Origin: Hydractinia symbiolongicarpus
Lineage: Eukaryota; Cnidaria; Hydrozoa; Anthoathecata; Hydractiniidae
Direction: 5' to 3'
NCBI RefSeq assembly: GCF_029227915.1
Contig: NC_079882.1
Span: 9,178,001-9,242,000 of the forward strand
Length of the DNA: 64,000 nucleotides
The position numbers and the translations under genes were made by a program. The notes beneath the pieces are model-generated. The model was given only the letters and a program-made list of their open reading frames with translations, was not told the origin of the DNA and ran no database searches. This document shows, piece by piece, positions 42,441 to 54,800 of this stretch; the stretch's first letter is position 1, and every line of letters starts with the position of its first letter.

Positions 42441-45224
42441 GTAATGTTCAAGTGTTAAAGCTAAGTAGTTTCCTGTCTATAATTTCAGATGAACCTTTAA
42501 TCGTGGAACCCACAACAAATAGAAGGGCAGATTCAAACTTACTTTTACATATGGGAAGATAAGACTGGTGTCCTGTGGTCTTTTTTTAGGGTGGCATTAA
42601 TGGCCATTGAAGACTGTCATTTTGGATGATCATCTTAGAGCATCGCTTCAAAAGCCAAAAAGAAAAAAAAACCTTTTTAAAATTTTCTGTTTTTCGAAGT
42701 CCTAAATTTCCAAAAAATTTTCGTCAATCTTTCTTTTCACAGTCGAAAAGGTACAGGGTCTACGTCTCCCCAGCGGAGAACTAAAGGCGAGGTTGTCCTT
42801 TCTTGGCAAGTTTACGCCAGCCCGAGGCCAAAGCATAAGGCGGGATAAGCAGCAGAAAGCGAAAATGAATTTTCTGGCCGCTACTACACTGCAACTAGTT
42901 GTTGTTGTTTTTTAGGACGTGGCGTGCGTATAAGCCACAGGCACAAAACCAAAATATCTGTGGACAGTTCTGATGTTAATGGTTGTGCAGCTAAGTTATT
43001 TTACGTCATAAGATAACCATAACATCTTATAATAGCATATTCAGTCCACTAAAAACGTTAGCCATAGTTGCCTGTTAGCTAGCTCTCTAAATGTTGGATA
43101 AATCATTTTGACTTATCCCACTCTAATGTTGGATAAATCTTTACTTTACATTACTACCTGCCAAGGTGAAAATCAAAATAAAGAGGGTGTTGCGACAAGC
43201 ATACAGGGGCGTCATAATAAAAAACCTCCACAAAATCTACTTTTTTATGCTGTCAATATATTATTTTGTAATATTAATAAGAATTATCATAACAGAAGGG
43301 GGTGTTGCAACAAGCATATAGCGGCGTGTTTTTCTGTAGTGAAAGTATAAAAAAAGCATGCATAAAATCTATTTAACAAAAGGATGGTTTTTCTAACGCC
43401 AGTTTACGTATGTTAATTATCTTTTTGGAGTAGGCATAAAATTAAAATTAAAAATGCAAGGTATAATAAAGAAATTATGCTAGTTATACATTATGTACGA
43501 TATTGCGTGTGTGCTTGATCACACGTCTTAGACGTTTTGTGTGTTGTGGGTGCCGTGTGCATGCAATCAATTTCATTATTCAGATTTATCTTTTTTATCA
43601 CATGGCCACACTGTTTTGAAAGCACTACGTTTATCATGCTGAATCTGCTGACTAAAAGTGCAAGTTATAATTTACGCAGATGGAAAATATGCCAAACAAG
43701 TGTGAGAGAAAAAATAATGTTGAAGTAAAGTAGTTAGTTAAAGTAGTTTTTGTAGTTTCACAGCTACTGAGAAGGTTGGATTCCACCCTTTTCTTTAGGC
43801 TGCAAATGTCATCTCCATTCTGATATAGTTTTTTGTTGTTTGAAGACCACTTTATTTTGCTTGGGAAATCCTGATTTCGCTATTGCTGGATACTATTTTT
43901 TTAAATATCCCGTGATTGCTGCATAGCATCCCGTGGTTGTGATTAGTATCCTGATTAGAGCGAAAACCTTAAGAAATTTGAAATTGAGAAAAATGATCCT
44001 TCTGCTGGTAAAACAAGGAAGATACAAGCCTCTGTGCAATCAACTTAAAGTTCTTTGTTATGGTATTAAACAAAAGGAACTGTTATTTCCTAACAGTCTT
44101 GTTCAACGCTTATACGCATTTTATTACGAACAAATTGAAATACTGCAATTTTTAAGCTTCACATGATCGTTTTATTATCAAAGTACGGTGATTCTTAAGC
44201 TTTACAGTTTTCTCATCCTCTTACAATAAAATATGGCAATTTTTAAGCTTTAAAGATATTTTCTCGTCATTTTAAAACAAAAGAGGCAAATTTGTAAGCC
44301 TTATTCGACCAAAATCAGCAATGTTTTAGCTATATACAGCCTTGTGTTTGGAATAGTTAAGCTTCATGTGAACTAACTTTCTTAACTTTATAATGAAATT
44401 ACATTTTTTTGAAAGTAGTGTTGTTGTTTTTTTATTAAACATTAGTATTCTTAACTTCAGCAAAAAGCATCCTAATATATTCCGGGTATTCCATGAAAAA
44501 AAACACGCATGCTACAAATTGCACACGTGAATCAATATTAGAATTTTCAAGTGCGTTTTTTTGGATCGTTTAATTTACCTTTGGAGCCCTAAGTGTTGTA
44601 AAAGTGTTAAATATGTTAACAAAACATCGAAACACTGAACAAAAAGAAAGGCTGTGTCGTACCACATTATATTCACTGTGATGGTCTCCCATTTTGTTTT
44701 CTGTGTCAATTCGCCCTGTTCTTTTCTCAGGGGGTTATCTTTTCTTCATAACGATAGTAAAACTATGATCTTTTATTTCCTTTTGCCGTTGAAACCATTT
44801 TTTGCACGTGTTTTAACAAATAAAGTTTTGATCAAGTTTCTTTTACTGACGTTTTCAAAAAAACAAATAAGAATGTGCAGAAGATTTATTTCAGTAGCAT
44901 GTGTTTACATTGTATTATAAATAAAACAGGTCCCTTAAGAGCTTGCGGCAAAAATTAAATCACAAATGACTAATGCTGAAACATTCTTTGCATACAATTA
45001 TTGGATAACATTTTTCTTTCGATAAAGGATAAAGATAGGTTTGAAATAATTCTTACAAAATAACAATAACTATAATCTTTTAGGAGTTATAATTATGACA
45101 GAAGCCCTTTATGCCCCATACTTTTGAGGCTCCGTACCAAATAGGGTTAAACAAAAATATAAGTAAATATAACACTGGGTTCCATGAAGTTTACATGATC
45201 TACAACGAAAGCTCTTACAAAAGT
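42441..45224. other. intergenic, small tandem duplications only
   Basis: A duplicated GGGTGTTGCRACAAGCATA block occurs at about 43184 and 43300. ATGTTGGATAAATC occurs twice at 43090-43140. Open frames here (43108-43350, 43933-44166, 44654-44920) show no motif or splice context. Confidence 0.45.
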
Positions 45225-45226
45225 TA

Positions 45227-46347
45227 CAGTACAGTCCAGATGTAAGCGTACGCGTACGCTCAAGTTTCACACCTTTTTCTCGGAGGCGGTAGTTGTTTGT
45301 CTTTTGTTCTTATTAATTATCTTGCGAGTCTTGTAAGTCATTAACTTGCGCAAAATAAACAAAAGATTATTGAAGAAAAAATAGCTTATTATAACTGCGC
45401 GTAACTATTGTTAAATAGTGTTAACATAACTATTCCCAATAGCATAATTGCAAATGTTATCAACTCTATCAATGTGACACGAAGAGCCATTGTTTAATAT
45501 TTTTATTAAACAAAGGTTTTGCGTGGAAACTAAATAGACTAGCGAGAAGGCATTGTTGGTTGCGCGGGTTAAATAAAGCCTTTACGCGATAGAAATTATT
45601 TTATTTTAACAAAGATTGAAAATTTTTTTAGATTGCATTTTAAAACTTTAAAAACGAAAAACGGCGATAGAAATGTTTTTTTAGATCGCATTTTAAAAGT
45701 TTTAAAACGAAAAACGGCGATAGAAATGTAATTTTAGATCGCATTATAAAAGTTTTAAAACGGAAAACGGCGATAGATATTTTTTTTTTAGATCGCATTT
45801 TAAAAGTTTTAAAACGAAAAACGGCGATAGAAATGTTTTTTAGATCGCATTTTAAAAGTTTAAAAACGAAAAACGGCGATAGAAATGTTTTTTTAGATCG
45901 CATTTTAAATGTTTAAAAACGAAAAACAGCTATAGAAAAGCTTTTTTAGATCGCATTTTAAAAGTTTTAAAACAAAAAACGGCGATAGAAATTTTTTTTT
46001 AGATCGCATTTTAAAAGTTTAAAAACGAAAAACTGCAATAGAAATGTTTTTTTAGATCGCATTTTGAAAGTAAGAGCTTGTGATTTTAAATATATCAGAT
46101 TAAAATCGCGTTACTATAATTAGTTTCGTTGTTAAAAAAAATTAAAATTCAATGGCCGTCGCGTTTAATTTATTCTCGCGCAGAGTATTGTTTTTAAACA
46201 ATGTTTCTCGCTATGCTTTTGTTTTTAACACGAAGCAATTTTTTTCGCGCAATTTGAAAGGAACTCGCTATCCTATTGTTTTTTTTAATGAAAGCAATTA
46301 TTTTTGCAAGTTGAGCGTACGCGTACGCTTACATCTGGACTGTACTG
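45227..46347. mobile_element. Tc1/mariner-type non-autonomous DNA transposon (MITE)
   Basis: Perfect 37-bp terminal inverted repeats lie at 45227-45263 and 46311-46347. They start CAGTACAGTCCAGATGTAAG and include the self-complementary core GCGTACGCGTACGC. The element is flanked on both sides by TA (45225-45226 and 46348-46349), the target duplication of Tc1/mariner elements. The 1121-bp interior has no transposase and is largely a 53-bp minisatellite. The identical TIRs suggest recent mobility, driven in trans. Confidence 0.85.
45615..46070. repeat. 53-bp minisatellite, about 8.5 copies, inside the MITE
   Basis: The unit contains TTTTTAGATCGCATTTTAAA, then AGTTTTAAAACGAAAAACGG and CGATAGAAATG. 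Copies differ by a few substitutions and by T-run length. The 87-codon - strand frame across it is a repeat artefact. Confidence 0.95.
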
Positions 46348-46562
46348 TATGTGCTAAGGTGATAATTATTGTGCACATGCAAAGTCTCATTTATGCAGTA
46401 CTGTAGTGCACATGTAAGGTGGTATGCCTTTATTGTCTTTATGTGTATTATTTCTATTATATTTTTCTACATTTTACATACATATTTCTATTATATTTTT
46501 CTACATTTTAGATACATAGAAACACTACATTTTCATTTATGTGACATTAAGCGTACAGTTCA

Positions 46563-47342
46563 ATGTTATCTCAAAAATCTGTGAAAAAAGAAGCAGAAGG
46601 AAAGTCATCCATTATGTATCGTATAGCATTACAAAGACGTTTTCTGTACATCAAAAGAATATTTAAAATACGACACATGGATTTTGAATTTGCCATTTGG
46701 CAAATGGTTTATTTGATCATCGCCCCAAAGAAAGTGTATCGAAACTTTTCGTACCACCAAGAGACTAAGAGACAATGGGCCAGAGATGATCCTGCTTTCT
46801 TAGTTCTGCTAAGTGCATGGCTGTTTTTTTCTTCAATAATATTTGCAGTTGTGTTGAAGTTAAGTTTTGTTGGGTTTATAAAGTTATTGTTTTGGGTGAT
46901 ATTTGTGGATTGTATTGGTTTTGGTTTGATTGTTGCTGGTTTGTTGTCATTATTTGCAAACAAGTATCTTCGTTTTCCTGGAGGTGAAAAGCACAGAGAA
47001 AAAGTGGAGTTTGGATATGCATTCGATGTCCATTTAAATGCATTTTTCCCACTCCTATTAATGCTGCATGTGGTTCAACTAATGTATTTCCTTTTTGTTC
47101 CTACTTCCTTCAGCGCAAGATTTTTCGGAAATTCGATATGGTTAATTGCTTTGTTTTATTACTTTTACATAACTTTCCTGGGTTACAGTGCTCTTCCATT
47201 TTTAAAAGGCACTGTTTCCCTTCTTTTCCCAATTGTTGGTGTAGTATTGTTTTATTTGGTTTCACTTATTTATCCATCGTTAAATCTGAGTCACATGTTA
47301 ATGGACTTTTATCGACTTCGAGTGTCACATTATGCTGTATGA
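46563..47342 (+). CDS. UNC50: UNC50 family membrane protein
   Basis: An intronless 259-aa frame, the length I recall for vertebrate UNC50. Diagnostic stretches include HMDFEFAIWQMVYL (38-51), KKVYRNF..ETKRQWARDDPAFLVLL (56-83), GYAFDVHLNAFFPLL (151-165) and FLGYSALPFLKGTV (205-218). Hydrophobic segments at about 79-98, 106-131, 160-179, 189-207 and 219-236 fit the family's five-span topology. UNC50 proteins reside in the Golgi/inner nuclear membrane. In C. elegans they are needed for nicotinic receptor assembly or trafficking. A CAG at 46556-46558 just before the ATG could be a 5' UTR or spliced-leader acceptor. ATTAAA at 47358 may serve polyadenylation. It lies 1.5 kb upstream of the LRRK1-type gene on the same strand, with no sign of a functional link. 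Confidence 0.96.
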   Translation: MLSQKSVKKEAEGKSSIMYRIALQRRFLYIKRIFKIRHMDFEFAIWQMVYLIIAPKKVYRNFSYHQETKRQWARDDPAFLVLLSAWLFFSSIIFAVVLKLSFVGFIKLLFWVIFVDCIGFGLIVAGLLSLFANKYLRFPGGEKHREKVEFGYAFDVHLNAFFPLLLMLHVVQLMYFLFVPTSFSARFFGNSIWLIALFYYFYITFLGYSALPFLKGTVSLLFPIVGVVLFYLVSLIYPSLNLSHMLMDFYRLRVSHYAV

Positions 47343-48400
<1,058 letters not shown>

Positions 48401-48866
48401 CATGGTTGTTTGTGTTCAGTTTAAAAAAAAGCTAACACCAACCAACAGTTTTGGGTGTTTGTTACATAACAATATTTAATAAAACAGAAAAGGTTTAATT
48501 TTGAAGAATTAGAAAATATGTAGTGTGCCTCTTTGTGAGGGTGAGGTTTATTATATATTTTCCTGTTCTCGTAAATGGCAGTTTTACAGTTTAAAAAATA
48601 TGACCTTTGACTTGCAACAAGCTATGACCTGTTATGTGGAGAAAACACCCTGCCCTAACACTCTGCCCTAGCTATGATAAGGAGAGGCTATTTGTATATT
48701 TATGTAAATTATGAATGAAGTTTTTTTAAATTGCAATGATTCTATATCTTCAAGAAAGTTATTGGTAGTAATTTTTTTTTCATAAGAAACTTTTCTTAAT
48801 TTTAGAATGAATGTTTATATTTATACAAATGAAAGTAAATGATGAATACAATATGCTAGGTAAAGC

Positions 48867-51800
48867 ATGGAGTTATCACAAAGTGGTAAGTTACTATGTT
48901 TACTTTTCTCTCCATAATGTGAAATTTGAAGTCAGCAATTAATTGAATTGGTATAATATATTTTTATTAGTTGTAGGCCTATAGAAAAATCCAATTTAGG
49001 CAGACAAGCAGTTAAGATGTACTTATCAATGACATCATTTCAAAAAATATTCCCTCTTCCTTCATTGGATAGAACTTGAAATTTTGTTAGATAAAAATGA
49101 TATATTTGGGAGTACTAAGTAGGCGCAAGTGCACAGTTAAGTTGTTTAGAGTTTGAAAATTTATAAATGACATCCATCCATCAGATTTGCTGCTATGGAA
49201 TCAGGTCGTGTTTTGGTGACCTCTTGCCAGTCCCTTGTTCCCAGTCCAGGGGAATTTTCCTATGAGTCATCCAGTTATTTGACCTGATAAATAACGTAAA
49301 ATTTAAGATGTCAGTAGCACTTTTATGTTGACATCAGATCGTAAAGTTTTTTTCAATGCCAATGAATTTTTATGTTTCTGTTTTATTTTTGTGATGATCG
49401 GAATTACTATAACATGAGTTGTAAAACCTGGGAAGGAATACATTTATAAACTAAGATGATTTGTGTTAGTGACATCAATAACAACATTTAAAATTTTTCC
49501 TCAAAGTTGTTTCATTGTGTAGAGCTTAAAACACCCTTTTGACAAATAGTTAGCAAAATAATATAATTTTGTGTTTGTGCTTTCATAATGCAACAAATAT
49601 TTTTCTCTCTTTTAGAAATACATTCCGAACTTGTACAAGCTTGCATGACAGGTGATTTGAAAAATATTCTCAATCTTCTCTACTACTATAAAGAAAGCGT
49701 AGAGAAGCTTATAAAGGGTGATGTTGCATTTACGTACAAAACAAAATATGGGGCCTACAAACCTGGAGAATATTTGTATCTTGCTTGTGAAAACAATCAT
49801 CCTCCACTTGTTGAACATTTGCTAAAACTTGGTGCAGATCCTATGCAAACGCACAACTCTATGATGACTCCTTTGTTAGTTGCATGTCAGAAGGGAAATC
49901 TAGAGGTAGGACTGACTGGAAAGCATTACATTATATACTAATATAGCAGTGAGCTTCCCAAACTGTGTAATTAAAAGTTAGATTTTAAAATTTTTATTAG
50001 CATGATATTCCAAACACTATTTATATTCTTTACATTTAGGTGCTCAAACTGCTTCACTCCCATGGAGTAGAGCTTCATCCAGAGGAAGTATTTTTTAAGG
50101 ATTCCCCAATATACCATTGTTGTAGGCATGGTCAAGTCAACATTCTGGAGTTTATCATTGAAAACGTGCCCGGTGTACTAATGAAAACAACACACGGTGG
50201 AATTGGAACAAGCCCTGGTCATGAGTATGCTGATATATGGGCTGGACTTTCTAAAATTGCAAAATCTGAAGGTGGTTTTGTTGTAGGTTAGTGTTGTTAA
50301 ACATTTCAGGTATTGGGCTGCCTTTACCTGTAGAAATACCGTACATAAGATTTGATGTTTAGGAAATTTACTCCTTTATGTTGGTTGCATACAAAAACAT
50401 GTAAATGTTGTCAAGTGTTTGGTTAATAAAGGCATAGCTGTGCATGACATATTGCCTGGAAATACTTTCTATTCTGCACTCCAAAGTCCATTGTCTGCTG
50501 CTTGTCGTAACAAGGACCTTGAATTGGCAAAGTACCTTTTGGAACAAAAGGCAGAAATAACATCTTCAATAGCAAATCAATACCCAGAATTCACTGCTAC
50601 TTTGTTAGAAAGGTGCAAAAATGTTTTTCTTATGAAGTTTGGTTACGTTTTCAGCCATGTTTATGTTTTAACTGGTTTTATGTTTTCACATATTTTTTAG
50701 AAATGTTAAAAAGTATCGAAGGTCATACAGCATCTCTGCAGTGTCTGCTAAACATGAAACACTAGTAGAAAATCCATTATCCATTTACTGGGATTCAATT
50801 GGATTGCATAAAATACACCGACACTGGCTCGAAAGTAATGCAAATTGCATATGCTTCATTGATATTCATGAAAACAAGATTACAGATTTGCCCATGGATT
50901 TTTTTGAACTATTACCAAACTTGGAGGATTTGGATTTATCTTGTAATGAGCTAAATAACATTCCTAGCCAAGGGCTGGAAAATGCAAAGTAAGTTTTGTG
51001 ACAAATTAATATTTTTATTTAATTTGTTTGTTTGTAATAAAGGGTGAAGCACCATGATACTATAAATCAGGAAAACTGGTACCACAATATCAGAATATGT
51101 AATAAAAGAGAAGAAAAGGAGATAAACTCAAGATGTTTAAATTTAGTCTTTAGTGGAGATTGATCTTATAACAAAAAGGTAGTTCTCATTAAAAAATGCA
51201 TCTCCATAAATATGTACTTTTCTTGTGATTGTCTATCACTTTTTTTATCAACTGGAGTACTAATGCCCTAAGAAGCAATTGTCAATAAGGTTTTTTCTGT
51301 GTTGACAGCAAATTAGTCATCATTTCATCCTCCCTTACGGCATGCTATTTATTTGACTTTGTATAAATAGGACAGAACATCATAAAAGAGTTTATATAGC
51401 AGCCAAACATAATATTCAGTTCTTATATGGGACCCCTATTATGAAGTTTTGCCTATCAAATCTCCTTTTTTTGTACACCAAGTAATATACTATGTACTAT
51501 GCAAAAGTTTAAAAAAATTGTACTGACTGTTCAGGTAGCATATTAGCTAGAATATTTATGTTAATCTTTCTGATTCTGTCTCTTTTTCTTTCTCGACAAT
51601 GAAAAGATGATGAAGTTTTTAATAGCAAGGTGCTTGATGGCAGTGATTGTTACAGTATTTCAAAAAAAGTTTTAGCAAAAAACAAACATAATATGCTATT
51701 TTCCTGCTAGCTTTGGTGACACGTCAGCAAGTGGAAATCAAAGAGCTCAAAAAAAAAAAGATAATTTTTTTCATCTACTTTGCAGGAATAATTATTCTAG

Positions 51801-54800
51801 AATCAATTAGGTCACTGAATTGACATGCATACCAACTGTAATATAAGATTACAATTGTCATGTTTTTATGAGTAATAAACTTTCCTTGTCAACCAAGTTT
51901 TAGGTCAATGATACAATGCAATTTTTTGTGAATTGTATAAGGATTTATGTTTCTCAAGTGAAATATTTCATGTTACATTTCAGATTAACAAGAATCTTGG
52001 TATGCAAGAACAAATTAAAGAAGGTCCCCATAAATCTGTTTTTAAATAAGCATGTCAACACAATTGATTTGTCTCAAAATCTGTTGCAATACTTACCACC
52101 GGAGCCAGTGACAAATAATGGACTAACTGCTTTAGATGAACAATGGGAATGTGTTTCATTGACATTGTTGAAATGTTCCAATAACGCGTTACAAAGCATT
52201 CCACCAGCAATAAGTGGTGCGATTGGTTTGAGAAAGCTAATACTCTCAAATAACATGCTGTCTAGTTTCAGTGTAAATTGGAAGTGTCCCTTGGTAAGTT
52301 GTAGTCTGCCGAATGGCTGTAATAGTTTAGTGATAGTGATGTAATTGTGATATAAACATAGGCACCATTTACTGTAGTAACTAAAACAGGCCAGTTTATC
52401 TTATCTAACATAATGAAGTTGTTTTGGGATGACCTTTTTAGATGTTTATTTATTTATTCTTATTCTTATTTTTATTTTATTCTTATTTTCTTATAAGAAT
52501 GAACTGGATCTTACACACAACCAACTCACAGAATTCACCTGTTTATCACAGATAGTTTGGTCTAAAACTTTACTGAGATTAAATCTCGGACATAACAATT
52601 TGAGAGCATTATCATCAAATATATGTCATCTTCAGTCACTGCAACATTTAGACATGAGTCATAATGCTTTGAAAACACTACCTCCTCCAGGAAATTGGAG
52701 ATGTAAAGTTTTAAATAAGTTGAACTTATCACACAACATGGTATGTTTTTGTAGTTTTATGAATCAGATAAAAACATAATTCAATACTATAAAAAATTTA
52801 TTTTAATATATTTTAGCTTACAGCTAGTTGTGGACCAGAGGGATTTGTTGCAGTAGATAAAAAGAAAGTGGCTGATAGCATCAGTGGCTCTATTCAAGCC
52901 GCCTTTAATACAAACTGTGAATTTCCTGTCGCCTTGCTATCGTATTGTCTACAAGTACTGGACTTAAGTTATAACCAATTGGAGCATATTCCGGATTCCA
53001 TTTGTTGCTTGACAAGTTTATGTGAACTTGACTTAAGCCAGTATGCTCATAATTCATTGTTTTTTTTTAATATTTTTATTTAACATTCTTTGTCAAGTTT
53101 GGTAATTTAAAAATAAGATTTCTACTAAGTGTGGGAGGTGTTTTGTATAATATTTCAACAGGTATGTTTGTTGCATTCTTTGAGTTTTCGTTTTAGCAAT
53201 GCTGCGCTTCGCCAATTACCAGCTGAACTTGGAAATTTAAAGAATATATGGAATCTAAGGTTAACAAACCTGAACATTACCGATGTTCCTTTTACTTTTG
53301 ATGGTGAGTTTTTTATGGGAATTTTTTGTGTTACTGTATTTGTTGCAGTTTACATGCAATGTGCTTCAAAAATGTTTAGAACGAAACCATGCAAAAACTG
53401 TCTTACCATATCTTCGAGTGAAATTAAGGAAATCGGTGCCATTTAATAGGATGAAGTTAATGGTTGTTGGTTTGCAGGTACCTTCTACATTCTGCTACTT
53501 TGAAGTATTTGTTATATGGAAGTAACGTCCTGATTATGACATATTTATTCTGTTTAGGGACGAGGGAAAACAACTTTGATTGCAACTTTGCAAGGTAAAA
53601 AGCCCCCACCAAACATATCCACTGTTGGGATATCAGTTGAGCAGTGGAGTCTGTCGTCACCATCAAAATCTGTTGTTGGAACATTATTTCGAGATTCTGT
53701 AAGTTATACTACAATTTCGAGACTCTATAAGTTGTACTACATAAGTACGCATTCCGAAAACTTTATTACTGCTATTTTGTGTTGCATTTTCATTTCAAAG
53801 GACACAATTTAAAAGATGAATATTTTGTTCTCTTTTTAGAATGAACCTAAAGATATATTATTCAGTTCTTGGGATTTAGCTGGTCAGCATGTCTACTATG
53901 CTACCCATCAATGTTTTTTAACTGGTAAAACTTTGTACTTAGCCGTCTTCAATACAACTCATGGGCAGGAAGGAATTGACTCGCTTGGTCCTTGGTTGCT
54001 AAATATTCAGGTACTAATCGGTGGGCCGTAGATAAATCCTCAGGTTCGCCCATCTTTTATATACTACAATGCGCATATGTCGCTCTACATGCAATGCCAT
54101 TTTGCGCGTCGTACTAAAGAGACTAGTTGGTGGCCGGTAAATAAATCCATGGGGTCGCCCGTCTGTTATATACAGCTTTTTGCGTGTCTCGCTACTTGCG
54201 ATGACATTTTGCGCAGAGCCAGACAAACAACGGCTGTTATTGAAGAGGTATAGGCAAAGAGTTACCCGCAACGTGGTAGTACGTTTTCAAAGATTGTTCA
54301 CATTCTTTTTAGGCACGTGCTCCAAACTCCCGTGTCATAGTGGTTGGAACGCATATAGATAGCATTCCTAATGCAAACAGAAAGATGGTACTTGACAGAA
54401 TGGATCAAGAAATTAGATATAAATACGATAAGAAGGGGTTTCCAATTATTAGTGGTTGTGCCTTTGTGTCTAATACCACGGGAGAAGGTTTGTCTTACCT
54501 GCGTGAAAAAATTTACTCAGTTGCTGATCAAATGAACAATTCGAATGATGGTATTGGAAAAATGGTATGTATTTTTTCTCACATGGGAACTGAAAACAAC
54601 AAGAATCATAATGGTAATTGTGTAGATAATGTTCTGCTATTCATCACTAGCTGTTTCTTTAGATGTATTCTATGTTTTGGTTCTAGGCTCCTTTGAGTTA
54701 CATCCAGTTATATGACAGCATTGTTAGAGAAACTCAATATAGAAAAGAGATGGAACTACCTCCAGTTTTAACCATGGATGAAATGTTAATACTGGCTCAG

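Noticed and set aside
45615-46070. CRISPR-like or coding repeat array
   Set aside because: The 53-bp units show no repeat/spacer structure and lie inside a MITE. The unit length is not a multiple of three, so the long - strand frame is fortuitous.
53311-53379. Longer LRRK1 exon 10 using earlier CAG acceptors
   Set aside because: These give the wrong phase. The TTTAG acceptor at 53379 restores the frame leading to the P-loop.
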